A DNA stretch of 64,000 nucleotides, taken from NCBI GenBank assembly GCA_963702495.1, contig CAVPDA010000016.1, forward strand, positions 1-64,000. Direction: 5' to 3'. The translations under genes were made by a program, and so were the position numbers. Source of the stretch: CAVPDA01 sp963702495 (GTDB taxonomy: Bacteria > Pseudomonadota > Gammaproteobacteria > Burkholderiales > Rhodocyclaceae). The notes beneath the pieces were generated by a model that searched no databases, had not been told where the DNA came from, and saw only the letters and a program-made list of their open reading frames with translations. How positions within the stretch are numbered: the stretch's first letter is position 1; each line of letters begins with the position of its first letter. This document shows positions 29,072 to 36,694 of this stretch, piece by piece.

Positions 29072-30217
29072 ATGGCTATCCAACTGAGGGCCCGCGGCAA
29101 GACCGCGGGCGTGGGACGGCGCATCGTCGGGCGCGTGGCCCGCAGTGAGGTCGAGGCCGGGGAGCGCGCGCGCACGCTGCGCATCCTGCCCGCGGGTTCG
29201 TTCGATGCCGGTGGTGTCGAAGGCTATGCGGCCGTGCTGCATGAGGGCGCTCTCCTTGGCGGTGTCGAGGGCGAGGTCGGTGGCTTCGACAGTCTGGACT
29301 TCCTCCGTGAGGGCCAGATTGCGCTGGTCGATACCGGCACGGGCTTTACCCGCGTGCTCTACCGACCGGATTCGCTGGATAACGCGCTCTTCGTGACCGA
29401 GGCCTGCAACAGCAACTGCCTGATGTGCTCTCAACCGCCCAAGGATTGCGACCCTCGCTCCCTAGTTGACGAGTGCCTGCAGGTGGTTGAGCTCATTGAG
29501 ACGACTCCGACAAGAATGGGCATCACCGGCGGTGAGCCGACGCTGCTGGGGCCGGATCTGGTACGCCTGCTGACCCGACTTAAGGAGCGGTTCTCTGAAA
29601 CGCAAGTGACGATGCTCACCAATGCGAGGCTGCTTGCCGAGCGCGCGGTGGTTGATTCGCTGGCCGAGGTCGCGCACCAGAACTTCCTGATATCGGTCCC
29701 ACTGTACGCGGCCAATCCGGTCGACCACGACTACGTGGTGCAGGCCAGAGGGGCCTTCGTCCAGACCATTCAAGGGCTCTACAACGCGGCCGAGCGAGGG
29801 CTGGCCGTCGAGCTGCGGGTGGTGCTGCATCGGCAGACCGTCGAGGGGCTCACGGGGCTGGCGGAGTTCGTCTGGCGCAATTTGCCCTTCGTGCGTCAGG
29901 TCGCCTTCATGGGCCTTGAAAACATGGGCTATGTGAGGAAGAACTGGGATCTACTCTGGATAGACCCAGTTGACTATGCGCCGCATCTGGAAGCAGCAGT
30001 GCGCCACCTGTACCTGCGCCGAGTGCCGGTCTCGCTGTACAACCTGCCGCTTTGCGTCCTGCCGGAGTCTCTCTGGTCGTTCTCCCGCCAGAGCATCTCT
30101 GACTTCAAGAACATCTACCTTTCGGAATGTGAGTGCTGCTCTGTTCGGACGTATTGCCCCGGCTTGTTCCAATCGTCGGAGTCCCGGCATAGCCGGGGGA
30201 TACGGGCGCAGGGGTAG
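29072..30217 (+). CDS. hxsC: Radical SAM protein HxsC
   Basis: A 381-residue enzyme whose start overlaps the hxsB end by 16 bases. The radical SAM cluster motif is EACNSNCLMCSQPP (CX3CX2C), followed by the SAM-binding GITGGEPTLLG. A C-terminal Cys group (SECECCSVRTYCPG) could bind an auxiliary iron-sulfur cluster. The first about 110 residues (before the Cys motif) form a family-specific N-terminal domain. Length and motifs match His-Xaa-Ser system HxsC. It is expected to act with HxsB on the HxsA repeat peptide. This gene is intact although hxsB upstream is not, so polar loss of expression is likely. Confidence 0.9.
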   Translation: MAIQLRARGKTAGVGRRIVGRVARSEVEAGERARTLRILPAGSFDAGGVEGYAAVLHEGALLGGVEGEVGGFDSLDFLREGQIALVDTGTGFTRVLYRPDSLDNALFVTEACNSNCLMCSQPPKDCDPRSLVDECLQVVELIETTPTRMGITGGEPTLLGPDLVRLLTRLKERFSETQVTMLTNARLLAERAVVDSLAEVAHQNFLISVPLYAANPVDHDYVVQARGAFVQTIQGLYNAAERGLAVELRVVLHRQTVEGLTGLAEFVWRNLPFVRQVAFMGLENMGYVRKNWDLLWIDPVDYAPHLEAAVRHLYLRRVPVSLYNLPLCVLPESLWSFSRQSISDFKNIYLSECECCSVRTYCPGLFQSSESRHSRGIRAQG

Positions 30218-30223
30218 GCTGCA

Positions 30224-30679
30224 ATGTACTTCACGCCACTTACGGTGCCGGGCCTCCTCTTTGGGCTGGTGTTAAGCGGCTGCGATTTCGTCGGGAGCCG
30301 AACCGAGCCCGTGCCTAGTGCATCCCTTCCACGGTCCCCGACCATTGTTCCAGTCTTGACTGCCGATCCGCCGGCGGCCCCTGAGGCTTCGCATTTCCGT
30401 GGCCCGCCGTTTTCGGAAGAGCGCGGCCGGGTCCGGGTGGACGAGCGGCTGACGCGGCCAATAGTTCAGCATCAAGGACACCACGCGCCAATGTTTAGCG
30501 GCTACGTCTGTACTGACGATTGCTCTGGGCACGAGGCAGGATACGAGTGGGCGGAGGCAAACGACATTACGGATCCCGATGAATGCGACGGTAACTCAGA
30601 ATCATTCATTGAAGGCTGCCGTGCTTGGGCGGAAGAGAACGGAGTAGAAACTCGGGCTGAGTCCAACGACAGCGAATGA
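30224..30679 (+). CDS. Lipoprotein with Cys-rich GYVCTDDCSGHEAGY motif
   Basis: A 151-residue protein with a lipoprotein signal: hydrophobic VPGLLFGLVLSGC with lipobox L-S-G-C ending at Cys20. After a Pro/Ser/Arg-rich linker, the C-terminal 60 residues carry SGYVCTDDCSGHEAGYEWAE and ITDPDECDGNSESFIEGCRA, a small Cys/Asp-rich domain seen in many uncharacterised bacterial proteins. Four cysteines in the domain suggest two disulfides in the periplasm or at the surface. It begins 6 bases after hxsC and overlaps the next gene, so it belongs to the same transcript. Whether it takes part in Hxs maturation is unknown. Confidence 0.72.
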   Translation: MYFTPLTVPGLLFGLVLSGCDFVGSRTEPVPSASLPRSPTIVPVLTADPPAAPEASHFRGPPFSEERGRVRVDERLTRPIVQHQGHHAPMFSGYVCTDDCSGHEAGYEWAEANDITDPDECDGNSESFIEGCRAWAEENGVETRAESNDSE

Positions 30680-31254
30680 CGGAGCCCTGTCGCGCCAGTG
30701 AAGTTAGCTATCCGCGATTGGTGGTGAGGCTGCCCATACGCTTCATTCTTCTTGCCGGCATTCTACTCATCGGCACGGCTGCGCAGGCGGAAACCCTGTT
30801 GGGCCGCGTGGTTGCCATCGCCGACGGTGACACCCTGACTGTGCTCGACGCTGGCAACGCCCAACACAAGATCAGGGTGGCGGGCATCGACGCCCCTGAG
30901 CGTGCCCAACCATTCGGAGAGCGCTCACGGCAGAATCTCGGTGCCCTGGTCTTCGGCAAGGAGGTGAAGGTGGCGTGGAACAAGCGCGACCGCTATCAAC
31001 GCATCGTCGGCAAGGTCTGGGTCGAATCCCCGGATGCACCCTGCCGTGGCAAACCGGATTGCCCCAAGACACTGGACGCCGGGCTCGCGCAAATCACCGC
31101 CGGGCTGGCCTGGTGGTACCGGAAGTACGGGACCGAGCAGTCAGCGGAGGACCAAGGCCGCTACGAGCACGCCGAGTTTGAGGCCAAGATCAGGCGGGCT
31201 GGCCTGTGGGCGGAGAAGATCCCGGTGCCGCCGTGGGAGTGGCGAAGGAAGTGA
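30676..31254 (+). CDS. Thermonuclease family (staphylococcal nuclease-like) protein
   Basis: A 192-residue protein with an N-terminal hydrophobic export signal (FILLAGILLIGTAAQAE). The SNase fold is clear: VVAIADGDTLTVLD, KIRVAGIDAPERAQPFGERS and NKRDRYQRIVGKV place the expected catalytic Arg, Asp, Glu and second Arg. The C-terminus (WWYRKYGTEQSAEDQGRYE, then AGLWAEKIPVPPWEWR) is typical of secreted proteobacterial thermonucleases. It would cleave DNA or RNA outside the cytoplasm using calcium. Its start overlaps the lipoprotein stop. A short leader (MTEPCRASEVSYPRLVV) precedes the signal, so an internal start may be used. Confidence 0.88.
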   Translation: MTEPCRASEVSYPRLVVRLPIRFILLAGILLIGTAAQAETLLGRVVAIADGDTLTVLDAGNAQHKIRVAGIDAPERAQPFGERSRQNLGALVFGKEVKVAWNKRDRYQRIVGKVWVESPDAPCRGKPDCPKTLDAGLAQITAGLAWWYRKYGTEQSAEDQGRYEHAEFEAKIRRAGLWAEKIPVPPWEWRRK

Positions 31255-31371
31255 TGGAGGTGGGTACTGGCAGTTCCCGACTATGACCGCCGGCTCATGA
31301 TAGAAGAGGTCGTTGAATGGCGGCTCGCCCCATCAACCTGACGCCCGCTGAATCACCGCGTGCTTCGCTTG

Positions 31372-31457
31372 CTCGGCCACAGCCGACACCCGCCTCTTGG
31401 TCAGCGCCGTCCGCTTAAGGTGGGCATCACCGGACGTTGGCCCGGCTGCCGCACATG
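31372..31457 (+). repeat. Dispersed intergenic repeat, copy C
   Basis: The segment matches the reverse complement of 36200-36285. Shared words include AGCGCCGTCCGCTTAAGGTG and CCGGACGTTGGCCCGGCTGC, followed by CGCACAT. The other half of the family, seen at 12651-12748, is lost here. Together with 36200-36372 it frames the TIGR04255/IS4 region in inverted orientation. Confidence 0.8.
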
Positions 31458-31622
31458 AGCGGCAGGTTTTCGCGGCTCGAACGGCGGAGCCAGACCCCAA
31501 GCCGCTATATTACAGATAGTCGGTGGCTGGCAGCTATTTGATCGCAGAGCGGTCACCCGGTGCGACAGTCATCGCCCCGCGATTCAGCGGGTTCCCGATC
31601 TCAGCGCATCTAAAGGCGGCAG

Positions 31623-31705
31623 TTCAACGAGATGCAAATAACCGGTGCGCAAACAGCAAGCGTAGCGCCGCTGTTTGTGCGTCCGTGTTCATGGGCGGGT
31701 TAGCC
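31623..31705 (+). other. attC-like site (integron cassette recombination site), weak
   Basis: GTTCAAC (fits RYYYAAC) near 31623 and GTTAGCC at 31699-31705 (close to GTTRRRY) frame a hairpin whose inner stem is GCAAACAGC / GCTGTTTGT. Outer pairing is imperfect. Orientation is opposite to the better site at 35047-35151, which counts against a simple array. Confidence 0.3.
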
Positions 31706-31759
31706 CCCTCCGGTGATCAAACCGTGCGCCTAGGACGGAGACGAACCTCTGAACCATGG

Positions 31760-32386
31760 CTACGCAACGAGATCCTCGACGGGAACCCTGCGATAGAAAT
31801 AGGAGATCTTCTCACGAAGCTCGGACCGCGTCTCAATGGAGAGTTCCAGTCGCTTTGACTCCAGGGGAGCCTTCGCTGGATTGATGACGCGATCACAATT
31901 CAGACGGAACGCGTGACGGAAGTTGACCATGTAGGCTGAAGTTTCAATGTTACCTGCCTTTCGGTGGACCGAGTATCTGGGGAAGAGATCGTGGGGTTCG
32001 TAAATGAAGAGTTCTAGGAATGCATACGACTCGCCTTGTGAGAGCCGCTTGGTCTTCTCCTCAGGAGGCAGCTTCTCCCAAGCGACGGGCGGTAGCGACT
32101 GCTCCGGACTCATCGGGCGGTTCAATCGCGTCAGGTCTGCCGCGAAATAGGGGTTGTCAAAGAAGCCGCTCCGTACTTGAATGAGCGGTGCAAGCAGGAG
32201 AACCTTGTCCGAAATCGAACAGCATGGGGAGAGGATCGATAGAAGGAACGGCCGCTGAACCTCAAGGGTATAGCTCTCCCCTTCGGCCCCTAGCAATGGG
32301 GACTTAAGCGTCGGCGTGGCGGCTACATAGCCGTGTACCACATCACCAAACCGAAGCGCCTGGCTTGGATTCGAGGAGTAAAACAC
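31760..32386 (-). CDS. Hypothetical protein of the TIGR04255 operon
   Basis: A 208-residue soluble protein read from a GTG at 32386, 13 bases after an AGGAG sequence; the preceding gene stops 8 bases upstream. It has no membrane segment. A conserved-looking stretch LSPCCSISDKVLLLAPL contains a Cys pair next to a hydrophobic core, and the C-terminus is rich in Arg and Glu (SIETRSELREKISYFYRR). No known family is recognised. The tight spacing of the three genes indicates one transcript and a shared role with the TIGR04255 protein. Confidence 0.65.
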   Translation of the reverse strand: MFYSSNPSQALRFGDVVHGYVAATPTLKSPLLGAEGESYTLEVQRPFLLSILSPCCSISDKVLLLAPLIQVRSGFFDNPYFAADLTRLNRPMSPEQSLPPVAWEKLPPEEKTKRLSQGESYAFLELFIYEPHDLFPRYSVHRKAGNIETSAYMVNFRHAFRLNCDRVINPAKAPLESKRLELSIETRSELREKISYFYRRVPVEDLVA

Positions 32387-32394
32387 GTGGCAGC

Positions 32395-32625
32395 CTACTC
32401 CTGCTCCCGGTAGAACTCGTCAACTTCATGAACACCAATGCGCGCGGACCTCTGCTCATATGAGCGAAAGTCTGCCGTCACTGCCACTTCGGCGATGCCG
32501 AGGAACTCGTTTGTTGGGGAGACAACGACCTTTACCTTGTATTTCCCAACGACGCAATCGATCACCTTGTAGGTTCCGGACGGAAAATCCTCGCCGGTGA
32601 CAATAGAGACGGGCGTCGTAGTCAT
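32395..32625 (-). CDS. Small hypothetical protein of the TIGR04255 operon
   Basis: A 76-residue acidic protein from the ATG at 32625; a TTG two codons upstream overlaps the stop region of the previous gene. The composition (VTGEDFPSGTYKVIDCVVGK, then YKVKVVVSPTN) suggests a small beta-barrel. No family is recognised. It lies between the TIGR04255 gene and the 208-residue gene with almost no spacing, so it is probably co-translated with them. Confidence 0.6.
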   Translation of the reverse strand: MTTTPVSIVTGEDFPSGTYKVIDCVVGKYKVKVVVSPTNEFLGIAEVAVTADFRSYEQRSARIGVHEVDEFYREQE

Positions 32626-32627
32626 TG

Positions 32628-33395
32628 TCAATCACCTTTGTGAGCGCGCATGTGGTCGTAGACTGGTTGCCTAATCGTTGTCTCATAGGCGCCGGAGATT
32701 ATGTCGTGGAGTCCGTCAGTGGCGGCGAGATAGTCCGGGGCCTGAACCTTCTCACGAAACCCGTCGAAGTCAAGCAACAGGCGGTACGTGTTATCCGTTT
32801 CGATCTTCAGCTGCTCGACATACCGAAGGTATGAGTCTCCCCGCTTGACGACGGTATGGAATCGCATCTCCTGCGCGTCGGCAATGCTGAATCTCTGGAG
32901 GGGAAACGTCGTGTTGTAGTAAGAAGTAAGCGTCTCGTTGTCCTTCGACGGAAGAGGGCACTCATCCAGGTATCGCAGCCCGATACGTTGGAAGAGGGGG
33001 AGCTGGACGACGCTGAGAAACGCATCCACTACGTACTTGATTACGTCCCGGAATCGATCTCCCTCGCCCAGGTTGTAGGTCTTGTGTAACTGAGACGAGA
33101 TCAGCAAAAGGTTCGTCTCTAGCGTGAACGAATAGTTGCGAGGCGACATGAACTGCCACACTTTCCTCGCAGTCGAATCGTCCTGGGGGAGCGGAACGTC
33201 CGCGGGCGACGCGCCCGGGGCCAAGTCAGCAAACATGACCTGCCGGCGGTACAAGAGAGCCGACTCGGGAAAGTGTTCGAGCACCTTCAGCTGGAAGTCT
33301 CCGACCTTGCTCTCGAGGAAGAATAAGTTGGGGAACTTGAGCTCAAAGAAAACCGACTTCACGGTCGGATTCGGAAAGATCTCGTCAATAGCCAT
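32628..33395 (-). CDS. TIGR04255 family protein
   Basis: A 255-residue protein from the ATG at 33395 (MAIDEIFPNPTVKSVFFELK). The start fits the family's 'nP.i.eVvfeirFp' N-terminus; later blocks (YNLGEGDRFRDVIKYVVDAF, then LPLFQRIGLRYLDECPLP, RIGLRYxN-type motif) match the sporadically distributed TIGR04255 family. Members occur patchily across bacteria, often in islands with small partner genes, and have no known activity. No catalytic motif or membrane segment is visible. It heads a three-gene operon. A possible Shine-Dalgarno GAGGAG lies about 10 bases upstream of the ATG. Confidence 0.8.
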   Translation of the reverse strand: MAIDEIFPNPTVKSVFFELKFPNLFFLESKVGDFQLKVLEHFPESALLYRRQVMFADLAPGASPADVPLPQDDSTARKVWQFMSPRNYSFTLETNLLLISSQLHKTYNLGEGDRFRDVIKYVVDAFLSVVQLPLFQRIGLRYLDECPLPSKDNETLTSYYNTTFPLQRFSIADAQEMRFHTVVKRGDSYLRYVEQLKIETDNTYRLLLDFDGFREKVQAPDYLAATDGLHDIISGAYETTIRQPVYDHMRAHKGD

Positions 33396-33514
33396 CGCTT
33401 GTTGGCTCCTCGGGAGCGAACTTTGTAAACGAACGCTCCCACAGTATATTCTGAGTTCTAGAAAGCAATAAACGTGCACGGAAGTGGTCGCTGGATCTGA
33501 AGGGGGCTAACGCC

Positions 33515-35043
33515 AATGGCACTACCTTAAGCCATACACGTTCTGGATCAATAAGATAGAAATGGGCTGAGCACCTGTCGGCGTTATGATGCGGGTGTCG
33601 AATCCGTGGTGCATAACGTCGGAGGGTCAGCCCAAATGGATGTTACCAAGAAAGGCAGTTTCGCCGAACAAGTTCGGCGGTTTCGCGCCCGGTTTGTTCA
33701 GTCTGCGGGAACGGCACTGGGCAAGGTGATCACGGATCACGTCCTGAAGACGACTGTATTGGAAGAGACGGGGGGCTGGCGAGAACGCCTGTACAGCCCG
33801 CTCACGACGGTGGTGCTGTTCATCGAGCAGGTACTGGGTGCCGATCACAGCTGCCAGGATGCCGTGGCACGAGGGCTGAGCGCTCGGGTGGCGCTGGGGC
33901 AAGCCCCCTGCAGCCTGAACACCGGCCCGTACTGCAAGGCACGGCGACAGCTGGCCTTGGGCCTCATCGAACGGCTGGGGCGCGAGGTCGCAACGCGGCT
34001 GATGGCGGCGCAACCGGCGCCGTGGCTGTGGCGCGGGCGCAACGTCAAGCTTGTCGATGGAACGACCGTTTCGATGCCGGACACGCAGAACAACCAAGAG
34101 GCTTTCCCGCAGAGCCGGGGGCAGAAGCCCGGACTGGGCTTCCCGCTGGCCCGCCTGCTCGGTATTGTCTCGCTGTCCTGCGGGGCGGTGCTGGAGTGGG
34201 TCAGCGGCCCGTGCACGGGCAAGAAGACTGGGGAGACCGCGCTGTTGTGGGCTTTGATGGACAAGCTTTGCCCGGGCGACGTGGTCATTGCCGATCGGTA
34301 CTTTGCCGGCTACTTCGGCATCGCGCGCCTGCGCCAACGGGGCGTCGACGTGCTCATTCGCCAGCATCAAAGCCGGCACACTGATTTTCGCCGCGGGCGC
34401 CGCCTGGGCAAGCGCGACCATGTCCTGACCTGGGCTCGCCCGCAGTGCCCAAGCTGGATGGACCTGGCCACCTACGCCACCATGCCCGAATGTATCGTGA
34501 TGCGCGAAGTCCGTGTCGCTAATCTGACCTTGGTGAGCACGCTGCTCAATGCCAAAGAGGTTGGTAAGCGCGAACTCGTTGACCTGTACGGCAAGCGTTG
34601 GCAGATCGAACTCGATTTGCGCTCGATCAAGACGGTCATGCAGATGGACGTTCTGCGCTGCAAGAGCCCGGGGATGGTCTGCAAGGAGCTTGCGGCGCAC
34701 CTGCTCGCCTACAACCTGGTGCGCACCATCATGGCCCAGGCGCCCTGTCTCGCACATCTTCTGCCGCGGCAATTGAGCTTCAAGGCCACGCTGCAGGTGC
34801 TCAACGCCTTCAAGGAAAATCCGCGCTTTTGTCCCTACGCCCGGCTTACCACACGTCATGCAATCGTCTTGGCTTCCATCGGTCAAGTAATTCTCCCCAT
34901 CCGCCCCGATCGAGTTGAACCCCGAGCCGTCAGACGACGACACAAACCCCACAAATTCCTCACGGAGCCTCGCTGCGTCCTGCGCCAACGCCTGCGCAAA
35001 CAGCAAGAACGGCACACCGAATCCGCCTTAAGGTAGTGCCATT
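33515..35043 (+). mobile_element. IS4-family insertion sequence, complete
   Basis: Perfect 16-bp terminal inverted repeats AATGGCACTACCTTAA (33515-33530) and TTAAGGTAGTGCCATT (35028-35043) bound a 1,529-bp element. Identical 13-bp target duplications, GGGGGCTAACGCC, lie at 33502-33514 and 35044-35056. The transposase stop lies inside the right inverted repeat. All parts look intact, which points to recent insertion. Confidence 0.97.
33636..35036 (+). CDS. IS4-family transposase
   Basis: A 466-residue DDE transposase from the ATG at 33636, which follows GGAGG by 10 bases; an upstream GTG at 33606 is in frame but lacks a ribosome site. The catalytic triad regions are visible: first Asp in VKLVDGTTVSMPDTQNNQ, second in DVVIADRYFAGYFGIARL (the DxxxADRyf block), and the YREK-like segment in YGKRWQIELDLRSIKTVMQM (Y-x2-R-x3-E-x6-K) with the Glu. 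Length is normal for the family. Basic C-terminus (RHKPHKF, RQRLRKQQERH). The gene is complete and the element is bounded by perfect ends, so it is probably active. Confidence 0.95.
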   Translation: MDVTKKGSFAEQVRRFRARFVQSAGTALGKVITDHVLKTTVLEETGGWRERLYSPLTTVVLFIEQVLGADHSCQDAVARGLSARVALGQAPCSLNTGPYCKARRQLALGLIERLGREVATRLMAAQPAPWLWRGRNVKLVDGTTVSMPDTQNNQEAFPQSRGQKPGLGFPLARLLGIVSLSCGAVLEWVSGPCTGKKTGETALLWALMDKLCPGDVVIADRYFAGYFGIARLRQRGVDVLIRQHQSRHTDFRRGRRLGKRDHVLTWARPQCPSWMDLATYATMPECIVMREVRVANLTLVSTLLNAKEVGKRELVDLYGKRWQIELDLRSIKTVMQMDVLRCKSPGMVCKELAAHLLAYNLVRTIMAQAPCLAHLLPRQLSFKATLQVLNAFKENPRFCPYARLTTRHAIVLASIGQVILPIRPDRVEPRAVRRRHKPHKFLTEPRCVLRQRLRKQQERHTESALR

Positions 35044-35046
35044 GGG

Positions 35047-35151
35047 GGCTAACGCCGCGGTTGACCGGGCGCCGGCGCGCGAAGCGCGACGGAACCCATA
35101 CCGCGAGCGAAGCGATGCTGTTTGGCGCTCCGGTCGAACCGCTTGTTCGCC
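35047..35151 (-). other. attC-like site (integron cassette recombination site)
   Basis: Read on the minus strand, the site starts GGCGAACAAGCGGTTCGACC and ends GGTCAACCGCGGCGTTAGCC. The outer arms pair, and the inner L''-type arm has one extra base (GGTT[C]GACC), as expected for extrahelical-base attC sites. The terminal GTTAGCC is close to the GTTRRRY core. It follows the minus-strand gene at 35266-35739, where a cassette's own site belongs. The IS4 element is inserted directly at its core. No integron integrase is visible in the window. Confidence 0.5.
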
Positions 35152-35265
35152 GGCCGGTTGCAAGTACCGTTCATCCTTACAGATGCGCCACTGACACATA
35201 CTACGACATCATAACCCGCGCATGAAATCATCACGTTCGCCAACACGGGACAGGCAAAGTTTCTG

Positions 35266-35739
35266 CTACTCACACATGCCTACGTCACGCTCGAGATCTG
35301 CCGCATTCTTTGACTCACGGAACTCTACCAGCGAAAGTTCTGGCGGGCCTTTCGTTATACCTGTTTCTCTATGCAACTGGTATTGTGGCACCTTGTTGGC
35401 GTTGCTAAAAGGATTATTCCAAGAAATCCACGGCGGACCCTCCTGAGCTATCCAAAGGCGGCAGTTCGTCGGATGATTGGCTGAAGAACCAGCCACCTCT
35501 CGCCATCCTGATTTGCTGAGTTCCTGCTTCAATTCGGCCACAAACGCTTCCCGCCGATTTGAGAACCACCACCATGCAGGCTGGGTATCTCGACAGAGTA
35601 AGAGATGTAGACTGGCGTTACCCTTTCGCCATTCTTGAGTTTGCGATGCCACTCCAGGGCAGAGCGCATCCAAAGCCGACGCAAAGATCACAAAGATCAC
35701 AATGACCGCAGTCATTACCATCAAGAGAGGCTTCAGCAT
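35266..35739 (-). CDS. Hypothetical protein with N-terminal membrane anchor, possible gene cassette
   Basis: A 157-residue protein with an excellent Shine-Dalgarno (GGAGG, 7 bases before the ATG). The N-terminal segment KPLLMVMTAVIVIFVIFASA is a signal anchor or uncleaved signal. The rest is soluble, with aromatic and Trp-rich patches (QPAWWWFSNRREAF, EGPPWISWNNPF) and four or five cysteines, suggesting a periplasmic domain with disulfides. No family is recognised. It is followed on its strand by an attC-like site and preceded by an attC-like hairpin at 36246-36301, so it may be a mobile gene cassette. Base composition is lower in GC than its neighbours. Confidence 0.65.
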   Translation of the reverse strand: MLKPLLMVMTAVIVIFVIFASALDALCPGVASQTQEWRKGNASLHLLLCRDTQPAWWWFSNRREAFVAELKQELSKSGWREVAGSSANHPTNCRLWIAQEGPPWISWNNPFSNANKVPQYQLHRETGITKGPPELSLVEFRESKNAADLERDVGMCE

Positions 35740-36199
35740 CTCGCACCTCCGTTCTCACATTCTTAGCCTCCGAGCCGAGCGCAGCACCACCTTAGCTGCG
35801 ACGGCAAGCTGCCCGCTGCGTTCCTTATGCGCCGAACTTTGAGTTGAACGACACGAGTGTTGGTGCGATTGCCGAGTGTCGGTGTAAACCCGGCCGGTTT
35901 CCATTCAATTCGCCCCCACTGTCGGTCGAATTCTTTATCCGGACATCCAGGCTCACCCTACGGGCCAGCGGCGGGCCGATACTGATGGTCGCCGACAGAC
36001 ACGTCGGGAAGGGCAATCTTACCTCAAGTGGAGGGTTTCCAAATGCATGCCGACACAGCTTTCCCTGGCGCGCGGGGATCGTCGTTGTTCCCTGCAGCTC
36101 AGACTCATGCCAAGTTTGCGTCAGGGGCTTCGTCTGCGCCGCTACAGCTTCAAGACCGAGAAGGCCTACACGCTTTGGGTGAAACGCTAGCCGCCGTTT

Positions 36200-36372
36200 A
36201 TGTGCGGCAGCCGGGCCAACGTCCGGTCATGCACCTTAAGCGGACGGCGCTAACCAAGTGGCCGGTGTCGGCTCCGGCCGATAACCGGGCATTGGTTCGC
36301 CGTATCTCGGTAATGGATCAGGGTTGGCGCCTGCCGATCCGCGAAGACGGCGTCATCCGGCGGCTTTGAGCC
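36200..36372 (-). repeat. Dispersed intergenic repeat, copy B (longest)
   Basis: This copy joins the halves seen separately elsewhere: its minus-strand 5' part matches 12651-12748, and its 3' part matches 31372-31457. The junction forms the attC-like hairpin. By eye, identity is about 90% or more in the first part and somewhat lower in the second. No conserved reading frame is shared. Confidence 0.85.
36246..36301 (-). other. attC-like hairpin inside repeat copy B
   Basis: On the minus strand GGCGAACCAATGCCCGG pairs with CCGGCCACTTGGTTAGCGCC around an inner GGCCGGAGCC segment. The arms are complementary except for a few bases, including two unpaired ones next to the core. The flanking cores GCGAACC and GGTTAGC resemble attC ends. 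It could equally be a REP-like hairpin. Confidence 0.4.
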
Positions 36373-36694
36373 ATATACCTGTCATTCGAAAAAGGTGTAG
36401 GTCGAACTCTGTCTGAAGTTGAGACGTGACCAGCGCCATCGCCAGAGCAGTCGACGCAGATCGTCCGCAGGGTCCTCGGGCTCACGTTCGGTAGCGCCTA
36501 CACGCAGCGGCGTTCCTGTCCGCAAAGCTGCGCACTCGATAGATCGATGAGCGACGCTCCGGGTTTGGTCGCCGGTCGCGGCCGATATACCCGCCACCGT
36601 GCGGGGCCACGCTACCAGCCCGCTGGGCGGGAAGAATGATTGAAAGTGGGCAGGTTGGCCTGCCGCGGGTGTGCCGATTTGTCAGCGCCTGCGC

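Larger units (their letters stand above)
24026..29087 (+). pseudogene. hxsB: Radical SAM protein HxsB, interrupted by an IS66 element and frameshifted
   Basis: The gene begins at 24026 (MGDTHFLPRDEF), with the family N-terminus LLPFRFERWGQSERLL and GEFDAFVAHR. The element at 24198-27728 then cuts it. Beyond it the frame resumes with FVAHRLERSSPRYAELQTKH and the radical SAM motif LRCNQSCQYC (CX3CX2C) at about 27900, then EFQGGEPLLNF. A one-base insertion near 28213 (GTGTTCAACCTC) ends this frame at FNLA. Removing it restores STSLDGPAPVHDRNR and the rest to 29087, including the SPASM-type cysteines ESLAGCSECALQPYCG. HxsB is one of two radical SAM enzymes that act with HxsA and HxsD. Two independent lesions mean no intact HxsB can be made from this copy. 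Confidence 0.85.
31255..31759. other. Gene-free interval with repeat copy C and an attC-like end
   Basis: No supported gene. It contains a dispersed repeat copy (31372-31457) and a possible integron-type recombination site (31623-31705), both listed separately. Confidence 0.5.
35740..36694. other. Gene-free interval with dispersed repeat copy B
   Basis: No supported gene. It holds repeat copy B and an attC-like hairpin, listed separately. The rest is GACCG/CGGCC-rich sequence without recognisable content. Confidence 0.5.

Noticed and set aside
33627..35015. A 462-codon minus-strand frame
   Set aside because: It is antisense to the intact IS4 transposase inside perfect terminal repeats.
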